A DNA stretch of 34,353 nucleotides, from positions 1 to 34,353 of the forward strand of contig CBCPNA010000026.1 of assembly GCA_965120415.1 (NCBI GenBank), read 5' to 3'. Positions 7,843 to 15,709 of this stretch are shown piece after piece. Made by a program: the position numbers and the translations under genes. How positions within the stretch are numbered: position 1 is the stretch's first letter; each line of letters starts with the position of its first letter. A model generated the notes under the pieces. It did no database searches. It saw nothing but the letters and a program-made list of their open reading frames with translations, and was not told where the DNA came from. Source of the DNA: CBCPNA01 sp965120415 (lineage in GTDB: Bacteria; Bacillota; Clostridia; Lachnospirales; CAG-274).

Positions 7843-9594
7843 TTATGTATTTAAAGCTGCTAAAATATCTTTTGTAATTTGTTCTAAAGAAATACCGTTT
7901 TGTTTTAAAAGCTCATCTGGTATATATCTATCATAAAAATCTTTTTTAATACCATAATTTCTAACTTTTATATTATCCATGCTATAAAATCTAGCTATCT
8001 TTTCTCCAAATCCTCCCTCTATAGCACCATCTTCTAGCGTTATAACAAGCTTATGCTCTGCTTTTAAGCTATCCAAAAGCTCTTTATCTAGCCCCGTAAT
8101 AAATTTTGGGTTAATTATGGTAGGGGAAATATTTTGCAAATTATCTGCTATAGCTTTAGCCATGTTATAAAAATTGCCTAACCCTATTATAGCGACATCA
8201 CTGCCTTTTTGAGTAACCTCATATTTATTTAATATAGAATAGTCTGTTTTATCTTCTTTACCGCTTTCTAAAGCTTCTGAAACTGGTACACGTATAGCGA
8301 CTGGGTGTTTATTTTGCTCTATGCCCCACTCTAGCATTTTTAAATATTCTTCTTTACAAGTTGGAGCTAAATATACTAAATTAGGTATATTACTTATCAT
8401 AGGTATATCAAAAAAGCCTAAATGCGTAACATCGTTAAAGCTATTTATAGATGCCCCAAAAACTAATATAAGCGCTGGATTATTATTTATGCATAAATCT
8501 TGAAAAAGCTGGTCGTATGTACGTTGTAAAAATGAGCTAAAAACACAAAATACGGGCTTACCGCCATTTTTAGCAATACCAGAAGATAAGGCAATAGCAT
8601 GTTCTTCTGCTATACCAACATCTATATATTGCGCTCCTGCCTGTTCTCTTTTATCTTTTGTAAAGCCAAAGCCCCCTGGGGTACCAGCATTAATCATCGT
8701 AACAAGAGGGTCTTTTTGCATAACATTAAGCAAAAATTCACATGTTAGGGCATCATAGCCTTTAAAACCTTTAGGCAATTTATATTCGCCTGTTGTTAAA
8801 TCAAAAGGAGGACCTGCATGGTAAGCTTCTTTATTTTCTTCAGCAAATTTAAAGCCTTTACCTTTTATTGTAGGTACATGTATTACAACAGGCTTATTTG
8901 TATCTTTTACTTTTTTAAATGCTTCTATAAGTTCGTTAATATTATGTCCATCTTTTATGTATAAATAATCTAGATTAAGTGATTTGAAAAAGTTATTTTC
9001 AGTGTTGCCCTCTGATTTTCTTAAATCTTGTAGATTTTTATAAAGCCCACCATAATTTTCTGCTATAGATTGGTCATTGTCATTAATAATAATGATAAAA
9101 TTGCTATTTAGCTCGCCTGCGTTATTAAGCCCTTCATAAGCTTGCCCACCGCTTAAAGAACCATCGCCTATTAAGGCTATTATATTTTCTTTATCGCCTT
9201 TTAAATCTCTAGCTTTTGCAAGCCCTAAAGCAAGGCTAACAGATGTAGATGTATGCCCTATGCAAAAAAAGTCGTGTTCGCTTTCTTTTGGGTCTGAATA
9301 GCCTGTTACAGTATTGTATTTTTCTGGATACAAAAATGCATCTTTACGCCCCGTAAGCATTTTATGTATATAGCTTTGATGAGAAATATCAAAAACAATT
9401 TTGTCTTTAGGAGAATCAAAAACATAGTGCATAGCTATAGTAAGCTCAACAACCCCAAGATTAGGCCCTATATGCCCCCCTCTTTCGCTTAATTTTTTAA
9501 GCAAGGCAGTGCGTATTTCTGTAGCTAAAGCTTCTAGCTCATTTAATGATAATTTTTTTAAATCTTTTGGAGAATTAATATTTTCTAAATACAT
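7843..9594 (-). CDS. dxs: 1-deoxy-D-xylulose-5-phosphate synthase family protein
   Basis: The 583 residues cover the three transketolase-like domains of DXS, somewhat shorter than the usual ~620. DXS joins pyruvate and glyceraldehyde 3-phosphate with thiamine diphosphate to make DXP for the MEP isoprenoid pathway and for thiamine and pyridoxal. Visible landmarks are SHQSYIHKMLTG, the TPP motif GDGSLSGG...NDN, IDVGIAEEHA with the catalytic Glu, and SFLQRTYDQ. The segment that normally reads DRAGxxGxDGxTHxGxFD is FGASINSFNDVTHLGFFD, so the Arg expected to grip the substrate phosphate is absent, while the later Arg (AIRVP) is kept. This may be a paralogue with a different donor or acceptor. AGAGGG lies before the ATG. 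It follows tex by 72 bases and may share its transcript. Confidence 0.82.
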   Translation of the reverse strand: MYLENINSPKDLKKLSLNELEALATEIRTALLKKLSERGGHIGPNLGVVELTIAMHYVFDSPKDKIVFDISHQSYIHKMLTGRKDAFLYPEKYNTVTGYSDPKESEHDFFCIGHTSTSVSLALGLAKARDLKGDKENIIALIGDGSLSGGQAYEGLNNAGELNSNFIIIINDNDQSIAENYGGLYKNLQDLRKSEGNTENNFFKSLNLDYLYIKDGHNINELIEAFKKVKDTNKPVVIHVPTIKGKGFKFAEENKEAYHAGPPFDLTTGEYKLPKGFKGYDALTCEFLLNVMQKDPLVTMINAGTPGGFGFTKDKREQAGAQYIDVGIAEEHAIALSSGIAKNGGKPVFCVFSSFLQRTYDQLFQDLCINNNPALILVFGASINSFNDVTHLGFFDIPMISNIPNLVYLAPTCKEEYLKMLEWGIEQNKHPVAIRVPVSEALESGKEDKTDYSILNKYEVTQKGSDVAIIGLGNFYNMAKAIADNLQNISPTIINPKFITGLDKELLDSLKAEHKLVITLEDGAIEGGFGEKIARFYSMDNIKVRNYGIKKDFYDRYIPDELLKQNGISLEQITKDILAALNT

Positions 9595-9666
9595 TTTATC
9601 CCTCTTTTTCTTAAAAATTATATATTTATATTATATAATAAAATTTTATCAAAAGCAAATATTTTA

Positions 9667-11802
9667 TTATATCTTCATAGATAGCTGTATTCTATTTTTA
9701 GTAGTATCAACTTTTAAAACTTTAACATCTATAATATCAGAAACAGAAACAACCTCTAGAGGGTGCTTTATGTACTTTTCTGTTATTTCTGATATATGTA
9801 CAAGCCCATCTTGGTGGACTCCTATATCAACAAATATGCCAAAATCTATAATATTGCGTACAGTACCTTTTAAAATCATACCCTCTTTTAAATCTTCTAT
9901 AGTAAGTACATCACTTTTTAAAATAGGCGGCTTTATATTTTCTCGTGGGTCACGCCCTGGTTTTTTTAGTTCTTCTAAAATGTCTAAAAGAGTTATTTCT
10001 CCGACATTTAAATCTTTTGCTAATTTTGGTATATCGTATTTAATATCATTTAGCATTGTTTTTTTATCTTTTAATAAATTTATATTGATATTTAATTTTT
10101 GTAAAAGTTTTTCTGTAATTTCATAACTTTCTGGATGCACTGCTGTATTATCAAGGAGCAAATCGCCATCTAATATTCTTAAAAATCCCGCACATTGTTC
10201 AAAAGATTTTGCTCCAAGCCCTTTAACTTTTAAAAGCTCTTGCCTATTTTTAAATTTACCCTTTTCTTCTCTATATTTAATAATATTTTTAGCAATGCTA
10301 GAAGATATGCCTGCAACATAAGATAATAAAGAAAAAGACGCTGTGTTTAAATTAACGCCAACGCTATTAACACAGCTTTCAACAACTCCTCCTAAAGTTT
10401 CGGCAAGGCGTTTTTGGTTCATATCGTGCTGATATTGCCCCACTCCGATACTTTTTGGTTCTATTTTAACAAGCTCGGCAAGAGGGTCTAAAAGCCTTCG
10501 CCCTATGCTAACAGCACTTCTTAAAGAAACATCATAATCTGGAAATTCTTCTGCTGCAAGCTTAGATGCCGAATATACAGACGCTCCAGCTTCATTTACT
10601 ATTACATAAAACAGCTTTTTATCTAGTTTTTTTATTAAATCTGCAACAAATTGTTCTGTTTCTCTTGACGCTGTACCGTTACCTATAGCTATTATTTCTA
10701 CATTATGCTTTTTTATTAATTGTAAAACTATGTCTTCTGATTGTTTTATTTTTGCTTCTTGTTTTGTTGTTGGGTATATAACAGAAGTTGCTAACACAGC
10801 CCCTATACCGTCTATAACAGCTATTTTACACCCTGTCCTAAAGCCTGGGTCTATAGCTAGTACTATTTTATCTTTTATAGGAGGCTGGAGCAAAAGCTGG
10901 GCTAAATTTTTACCAAAAACTTTTATTGCGTTTTCTTCAGCTTTTTCTGTAAGCATATTTCTTATTTCTCTTTCTATAGATGGAAAGATTAACCTTTTGT
11001 AACAATCTTCTAATGCTTCTAAAATATATTTTTCTGTAGTAGAATTTTTAAGCAAAACTTTACTTTTTAAAATATTTATTATTTCTTCATAAGGTTCTTC
11101 TATATTTACATTTAAAAAGCCCTCTTTTTCTCCTCTGTTTAATGCTAAAACTCTATGCCCAGCTATTTTTTTAATAGGCTCTGAAAAATCATAGTACATT
11201 TCATATACAGAATCTTCATCTTTTTTTGCTAAAGATTTAATAAGCCCCTTTTTTAAAACTTGACTTCTTACTAAAGCTCTGTAATTTGCATTGTCTGAAA
11301 ATATTTCTGCTATTATATCTTTTGCGCCTTCTATAGCTTTTAGATTAGTTAAAACTCCCTTTTCTTCGTTTATAAATTTATTTGCAATAGCTAAAATATC
11401 TTCTTTTGTATTTTGGGCTAAAATAATGTTTGCAAGCTCCTCTAGTCCTTGCTCTTTTGCTATGCTTGCTCTTGTCTTTCTTTTTGGTCTGAACGGTCTG
11501 TATATATCTTCTATTTCTGTTAGAGTTTTAGCATTTTTTATAAGTATTTCTATTTCTTTTGTTAATTTGTCTTGTTCTTGAATCAAATTTTTGACTTGAT
11601 TTTTCTTTTCTTCTAAATTTCTTAAATAATTAAGCCTATCAAAAAATTCTCTTAGTATTTGGTCATCTAAAGCTCCTGTTAGCTCTTTTCTATACCTTGC
11701 TATAAAAGGTATTGTGTTGCCTTCGTCTATAAGATTTATAATATTTTGTACATGATGCTTTTTTAGATTAAATTCCTGTTCTAAAATAATGTTTATTTCC
11801 AT
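9667..11802 (-). CDS. tex: Tex-family RNA-binding transcription accessory protein
   Basis: About 711 residues, the usual Tex length. The order is an N-terminal helical region, a YqgF/RNase H-like fold (AIDPGFRTGCKIAVID near 325), helix-hairpin-helix segments (NRQELLKVKGLGAKSFEQCAGFL near 520), and a C-terminal S1 domain (GMILKGTVRNIIDFGIFVDIG...). Tex binds nucleic acids and is related to eukaryotic Spt6. It affects transcription and, in some species, toxin expression. I place the start at the ATG at 11802 (MEINI), because AAAGGGGG sits directly before it. An upstream ATG at 11820 overlaps the stop of the preceding gene and lacks its own site. It is the third gene of the run rdgB - phosphodiesterase - tex. 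Confidence 0.95.
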   Translation of the reverse strand: MEINIILEQEFNLKKHHVQNIINLIDEGNTIPFIARYRKELTGALDDQILREFFDRLNYLRNLEEKKNQVKNLIQEQDKLTKEIEILIKNAKTLTEIEDIYRPFRPKRKTRASIAKEQGLEELANIILAQNTKEDILAIANKFINEEKGVLTNLKAIEGAKDIIAEIFSDNANYRALVRSQVLKKGLIKSLAKKDEDSVYEMYYDFSEPIKKIAGHRVLALNRGEKEGFLNVNIEEPYEEIINILKSKVLLKNSTTEKYILEALEDCYKRLIFPSIEREIRNMLTEKAEENAIKVFGKNLAQLLLQPPIKDKIVLAIDPGFRTGCKIAVIDGIGAVLATSVIYPTTKQEAKIKQSEDIVLQLIKKHNVEIIAIGNGTASRETEQFVADLIKKLDKKLFYVIVNEAGASVYSASKLAAEEFPDYDVSLRSAVSIGRRLLDPLAELVKIEPKSIGVGQYQHDMNQKRLAETLGGVVESCVNSVGVNLNTASFSLLSYVAGISSSIAKNIIKYREEKGKFKNRQELLKVKGLGAKSFEQCAGFLRILDGDLLLDNTAVHPESYEITEKLLQKLNININLLKDKKTMLNDIKYDIPKLAKDLNVGEITLLDILEELKKPGRDPRENIKPPILKSDVLTIEDLKEGMILKGTVRNIIDFGIFVDIGVHQDGLVHISEITEKYIKHPLEVVSVSDIIDVKVLKVDTTKNRIQLSMKI

Positions 11803-11816
11803 ATTTCCCCCTTTTA

Positions 11817-12308
11817 TCATAATTTTATTATTTTATCTTCTTCTATTTTAAAAAAAGTAGCATCTATTTTATTATCTAATATTTCTAAAATAGCAAAAGT
11901 AGGCTGTTTTATGTCCCTTGGATTTGATATACTCCCCGGGTTTAACATTAAGCATTTATCTGTTCTTTCTAAAAACATTTTGTGGGTATGCCCAAAAAGT
12001 ATAATATCTGCCTCTTCAGAAATGCCTTTGTAATAAAGCTGTAATACAGAATCATACACGCCGTATTTATTACCATGAGTTATAAAAAATTTATAATTTT
12101 GTAATGTTATTAATTTTTCATTAGGATATGTTGTAAAATCATTATTGCCCGAAACATAATATATATCGTATCCATCGCTATCTACTTTTTTAATATCATC
12201 CATAAAATCACCTAAATGAATAATTGTATTTATATCTTTAAAATTATCCATAGCATTTTGCATATTTTTTATATTTCCATGGCTATCGCTAAAAACTAGT
12301 ATTTTCAT
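11817..12308 (-). CDS. YfcE/MJ0936-type metallophosphodiesterase
   Basis: This 163-residue calcineurin-like phosphoesterase shows all the metal-binding motifs: FSDSHGN at the N-terminus, HLGDFMDD, SGNND, ITHGNKYG and FGHTHK. Relatives (E. coli YfcE, M. jannaschii MJ0936) hydrolyse phosphodiesters with Mn2+ or Ni2+; the natural substrate is unknown. Its ATG overlaps the end of rdgB by 4 bases (translational coupling) and its TGA overlaps the region before tex. The pairing with rdgB is common in Firmicutes and suggests a shared nucleotide-housekeeping transcript. Confidence 0.92.
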   Translation of the reverse strand: MKILVFSDSHGNIKNMQNAMDNFKDINTIIHLGDFMDDIKKVDSDGYDIYYVSGNNDFTTYPNEKLITLQNYKFFITHGNKYGVYDSVLQLYYKGISEEADIILFGHTHKMFLERTDKCLMLNPGSISNPRDIKQPTFAILEILDNKIDATFFKIEEDKIIKL

Positions 12309-12892
12309 AAAAACAACTCCTCTAAAATATTTTTCATTTTTAAAAGTGCTTTTGCTCTATGGCTTATTTTGTTTTTTTCTTCTAAAGAAAGCTCTGCAAT
12401 TGTTTTATTTAGGCTTGGTATATAAAAAATAGGGTCATATCCAAAACCACCTTCTCCGGCTAGCTTTAAAGCTATTTCGCCTTCTAGTATGCCTTCGGTT
12501 GTTATTATATCTTTTTTTGGTATTGCTAAAGCTATTACAGATACAAATCTTGCTGTTCTTTTTGCTTTTTCTATACCGTTTAACCTTTCTAATATATGTT
12601 TATTTTTCATTTTATATGGCGTATCTTCGCCTAAATACCTTGCAGAATATACCCCCGGCTCGCCGTTTAAAAAGTCTATCAAAAGCCCAGAATCGTCTGC
12701 CAAAACAATTTTATTAGTTTTTTGCATAATATATTGAGCCTTTTTTTTAGCATTTTCGGAAAAAGTTTTACCATCTTCTAAAATGTCATCTTTGAATCCT
12801 ATTTCTTCCATAGATTTTATATCAAAATTTGGTAAAATATTTTTAATTTCTTTTATCTTACCAGCATTTTTACTAGCAAAAATAATCTCCAT
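12305..12892 (-). CDS. rdgB: RdgB/HAM1 family XTP/dITP diphosphatase
   Basis: This 195-residue protein has the normal length for the Ham1 family. It hydrolyses non-canonical purine triphosphates (XTP, dITP, ITP) to monophosphates and keeps them out of DNA and RNA. Visible motifs are FASKNAGKIKEIK at the N-terminus (triphosphate binding), LADDSGLLIDFLNGEPGVYSARY (metal and base pocket), GEGGFGYDPIFYIP, and SHRAKAL at the end. GGAGG lies 8 bases before the ATG. It is the first gene of the four-gene minus-strand run. No clear promoter stood out in the 280-base gap upstream. Confidence 0.95.
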   Translation of the reverse strand: MEIIFASKNAGKIKEIKNILPNFDIKSMEEIGFKDDILEDGKTFSENAKKKAQYIMQKTNKIVLADDSGLLIDFLNGEPGVYSARYLGEDTPYKMKNKHILERLNGIEKAKRTARFVSVIALAIPKKDIITTEGILEGEIALKLAGEGGFGYDPIFYIPSLNKTIAELSLEEKNKISHRAKALLKMKNILEELFL

Positions 12893-13111
12893 AAAAATTC
12901 CTCCAATTTATTTAAAATGCAATTATTGCTAATTATATGTATTTTCTATGCTGTTGTATATTTTAAATATCCTGATTTTCTCCTTTATATTAGCATTAGT
13001 TATATTATAACTATTTTTGCATATTATTACAACAATTAATTATATTTTTGTTAATATTTTATCTTTTATCCCTTGGTAAATAACTGTAATACAATACCCT
13101 AAATTAATAAA

Positions 13112-13140
13112 TTGACAAATAGTGCTATTAATATTATAAT
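13112..13140 (+). promoter_or_regulatory. Consensus SigA promoter of the small membrane protein gene
   Basis: TTGACA and TATAAT, both perfect consensus hexamers, are separated by exactly 17 bases. The start codon at 13173 follows after 32 bases. This is the strongest promoter in the window and argues that the short gene behind it is real. Confidence 0.88.
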
Positions 13141-13172
13141 TAAATAAATAAACTTTAAGAGAGGGCAATATT

Positions 13173-13502
13173 TTGATTATTATTTCTTGTATTTTAATAT
13201 TTATTTTATCAATTTTTTTACAAATCAATATTTGTAAAAATTATAATATAAAATACGGCTTAATTTTACCTATAATATCTTTTTTTATATTTTTTCAAAT
13301 TTTTATTCCTATTGTTATATCCTATTTTTATGTTCTTATTCTTTTTATGTCATATATTAATGCTGAATATATTACTACCGTCCTTTCTGCGTTAATAATA
13401 TCTTTTTTAATATTATTTTTTATAATTATTTTTCCTTTTTTAGTCCATCTTTGTATATATAAAAAATATAAAAAACAACAAAAAACACTAAAAAAAGACT
13501 AA
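13173..13502 (+). CDS. Small membrane protein, unknown function
   Basis: I do not recognise this 109-residue protein. It is very hydrophobic, with about three transmembrane segments (residues 1-17, 29-60 and 67-95) and a basic, Lys/Gln-rich cytoplasmic tail (YKKYKKQQKTLKKD). Translation starts at TTG, with AGAGAGGG 7 bases upstream. A consensus promoter precedes it and a palindromic terminator overlaps its 3' end, so the gene is complete and monocistronic. It converges with the broken HD-domain gene. Nothing in the sequence suggests a substrate or partner. Confidence 0.7.
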   Translation: MIIISCILIFILSIFLQINICKNYNIKYGLILPIISFFIFFQIFIPIVISYFYVLILFMSYINAEYITTVLSALIISFLILFFIIIFPFLVHLCIYKKYKKQQKTLKKD

Positions 13503-13523
13503 AGATATATCTTTAGCTTTTTT
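13499..13523. terminator. Shared terminator between convergent genes
   Basis: The perfect 18-bp palindrome CTAAAGATATATCTTTAG is followed by C and six T on the plus strand. It overlaps the stop codon of the membrane protein gene and the last codons of the HD-domain gene coming from the other side, so it can serve both. Confidence 0.75.
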
Positions 13524-14040
13524 GATTTGAAGATGCTCTAAACAAGCTTAAATTGCATAAAGTTTTGTAGGCATTAAATGTAACTTCAGCTACTGTACAA
13601 TATTTATCAACCCATGATAAAAGCCTGCTTTCTTTATATTTAGGATAAGGTGCTAAAGGCCACATATGGTTAGCTATAGCATCTTCTTCAATTTCGGTTA
13701 AGCTTGTTATTTTTTGAGCATTTTTTAAAGCCTCTTTTGGATGATGAAAGGCATGATGCTTCTCTGTTTTAACTTCTCTTCAATCGTAAAGATATAAATC
13801 ATGCAAAAGCCCTGCCCTAGCAGCAGCTCTATAATCCAGCTTAAGCTTTTTTGCTAAAATAAAAGAATAATAAGATACATTAAAGCTGTGCTGTAAGCGA
13901 CTTGTATTGCAATGTTGATGAAAACCTGCCATCGCTTTAACTTCATCTGTATAAAAAATATCTTTGACACATTCTATATATTGTTTAATACATTTATCTT
14001 CTGTATCGTTTAATGACTTTTTAGAAAAAATAGCTTTCAT
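13513..14040 (-). pseudogene. HD-domain hydrolase gene interrupted by an in-frame TGA
   Basis: The frame runs from an ATG at 14040 (AAAGGGGG 8 bases upstream) for 86 codons, meets TGA at 13780-13782, then continues open for 88 more codons to TAA. The joined product would be a 175-residue HD phosphohydrolase (LQHSFNVSYYS..., AGLLHDLYLYD as the HD motif, HHAFHHPKEALKNA and NHMWPLAPYP after the stop). Relatives read YDWR where this gene reads YD-stop-R, so a single TGG-to-TGA change at a conserved Trp is the simplest explanation. TGA is a normal stop elsewhere in the window. The promoter, ribosome site and remaining codons are intact, so the change is recent, or it is read through. Confidence 0.75.
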
Positions 14041-14098
14041 GAAATAACCCCCTTTAAAATCCCCCAATTACAAAACGTTACAAATTTTAAGTTAAGTA

Positions 14099-14127
14099 AT
14101 TATATCACATTTTTTTTTAAATAACAA
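14099..14127 (-). promoter_or_regulatory. Promoter of the HD-domain gene
   Basis: On the minus strand TTGTTA and TATAAT are separated by 17 bases, about 60 bases before the ATG at 14040. It is the same hexamer pair used by the regulator gene at 21995. Confidence 0.7.
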
Positions 14128-14344
14128 GTATTTTTTTTAACAAATTAATTTTTATTTAGTATTTACATTACATAATTTTACATTTTTTGATATATCATGA
14201 TATATCATATATATATTTATTATTTTAATTATTAATAATTTTTTTATATGATAACATATGTATTATAATACACAAACTTTTTATTCTTATGCTTAATTTT
14301 AAAGCTTATTTTAAAATTATCAAAAATATATTTTTATAATCGTA

Positions 14345-14371
14345 AAAGGTAACATACATAATGTTACCTTT
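14345..14371 (-). terminator. Likely terminator of the amidase gene
   Basis: AAAGGTAACAT and ATGTTACCTTT form a perfect 11-bp stem around a 5-base loop. On the minus strand it ends in TTTT, 64 bases beyond the amidase stop codon. Confidence 0.65.
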
Positions 14372-14434
14372 ACTTATTCCAATTATTAACATTTTGAAAT
14401 AAAATTAAAATATGTTTGCTATAATGCATTTTAT

Positions 14435-15097
14435 TTATTCAAATGTTGTTATTTTTGTTACGCTATCATAGCTAACTGTTTTATCTAAAAGGCTAGCTAC
14501 ATCTTTAACTCTGATATAATTTTCGTCTTCTTCATTTATAACTGTATAAGTTTCTGTTTTATCGCCGTATTTATATATTCTTTCAACTTTCATATATTCT
14601 TCACCATCCTCTAAAGCACTTTTAAAATTTGCCCACGCTGTAGTATTAGTAACAAAAGGCGCTGGGCAAGTTTTCCCTGTTACATCATAATGCCTTATTA
14701 CATTATCAATACTTATATTGTATTTATTCATTAAATATTTAACAAGATTTGCCCCATTTTCAAATGTTGCATCATTAAAATAATAATCGCCTTTACTATC
14801 CTTTTCGCTACATAATTCTACCCCTAAGCTATTATTATTTCTACAATATTCATGCTTGTATGTTCCTGTTGTACCACAATGCCATGCTGTATCTGTATCT
14901 AATACTGATTGATATACAGTATCTTCATCTACAAAATAATGCGCTGATGCATTTCGCCCTACTGTCTGAAAGTATATACAGTTATTTTTTGCAGTATCTC
15001 CGTCATTAGCGGTATAATGTACCACTATATAGCTTATATCTTCTGTTCTGCCTGCTGTGTAATTATCTTCATTGGCTAGCAGTTGGATTATTTCCAT
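14435..15097 (-). CDS. N-acetylmuramoyl-L-alanine amidase (Amidase_2) with C-terminal domain
   Basis: The first ~150 residues are an Amidase_2/PGRP fold that cuts the bond between MurNAc and the stem peptide of peptidoglycan. The zinc ligands are visible as H27 (VVHYTA), H136 (VIRHYDV) and C144 (GKTCPAP). The last ~50 residues (YIRVKDVASLLDKTVSYDS) resemble a copper amine oxidase N-terminal-like repeat often attached to Firmicute wall enzymes. There is no signal peptide, as in phage endolysins, so release may depend on lysis or a holin; no holin gene is nearby. AAGGAAG is 8 bases before the ATG at 15097. Another ATG at 15106 is too close to the site. The 5' region is duplicated upstream. Confidence 0.88.
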   Translation of the reverse strand: MEIIQLLANEDNYTAGRTEDISYIVVHYTANDGDTAKNNCIYFQTVGRNASAHYFVDEDTVYQSVLDTDTAWHCGTTGTYKHEYCRNNNSLGVELCSEKDSKGDYYFNDATFENGANLVKYLMNKYNISIDNVIRHYDVTGKTCPAPFVTNTTAWANFKSALEDGEEYMKVERIYKYGDKTETYTVINEEDENYIRVKDVASLLDKTVSYDSVTKITTFE

Positions 15098-15388
15098 TGC
15101 ATTCACTTCCTTTATATTTTATTTTTTTAAAGCTTGTACTTTTGTAAAATAATAATTGCATATAAACTATATCGATTAGTTTAATATTACTATGTCTATT
15201 ATATATTTATGCATTATTTATATCTTCTTTTCTTACTGCTGTATAGTTATTTTCATTGGCGTATTTCCATTACCCGCACTTCATTATATACTTTATTTTT
15301 AAAGCTTGTACTTTTCTAAAATAAAATTATCTATAAAACTATATCGATTACTTTAATATTATTATGTCTATTATATATTTATGCATTT
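15034..15388. repeat. Tandem duplication of the amidase 5' end and leader
   Basis: Two adjacent, diverged copies lie at about 15034-15215 and 15216-15388. Shared blocks include CTGCTGT...TTCATTGGC (amidase codons), AAAGCTTGTACTTTT, ACTATATCGATTA and TATGTCTATTATATATTT. The left copy holds the real start of the amidase. The right copy has the same start region with changes that destroy the frame. A weaker third copy may run from about 15405 to 15530 (CTAAAGCTT, then TATCTATATAAAA). The gap 15107-15565 holds nothing else that I can see. Confidence 0.75.
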
Positions 15389-15570
15389 TTTTTACTTTTG
15401 TTAAAATTTATTTTTTTATAGCTTATATCTTTTTTTAACATATTTATTAATTTTCTAAAGCTTATTTTTTAAAAAATAGCAGTTATCTATATAAAATGTC
15501 ACTCATTATTTTAATATTATTTGGATTAAGCTTTTATTAAAAATTTATCTATTATTAAAAAAATCTTGTC

Positions 15571-15599
15571 TTGAATATAAAAATATAATATGATATAAT
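15571..15599 (+). promoter_or_regulatory. Promoter of pfkA-pyk
   Basis: TTGAAT and TATAAT are separated by 17 bases. An overlapping alternative (TTGTCT at 15566, TATGAT at 15589, also 17 apart) lies 5 bases upstream. Either gives a leader of about 100 bases before the pfkA ATG at 15710. Confidence 0.7.
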
Positions 15600-15709
15600 A
15601 TGTTTATTAGTATTATATTTGAAAAAGCTATAAATGCTGCTATGTTTTTACTTATCCCCTTTTTATAAGTTTTATTATATTTTTCTACTAATACTGATTG
15701 AGGTGTTTT

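Larger units (their letters stand above)
14041..14434. other. Non-coding gap with a perfect 18-bp palindrome
   Basis: Apart from the promoter and terminator listed here, the gap holds GATATATCATGATATATC at 14189-14206. This is a perfect palindrome made of a 10-bp tandem repeat, about 60 bases upstream of the HD-gene promoter. It could be an operator, but very high AT content makes chance palindromes likely. No ORF is credible in this gap. Confidence 0.4.

Noticed and set aside
13040..13228. Minus-strand 62-codon frame over the promoter of the small membrane protein
   Set aside because: It overlaps a perfect consensus promoter and the start of a well-supported gene, and has no ribosome site.
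13780..13782. Alternative genetic code with TGA as Trp
   Set aside because: pyk, rdgB and the phosphodiesterase gene end in TGA at the family-typical position, and TGG is used for Trp throughout, so the TGA in the HD gene is treated as a lesion.
15107..15700. Riboswitch or structured leader before pfkA
   Set aside because: No known riboswitch core is recognisable. The sequence is explained by the amidase leader duplication and a normal promoter.
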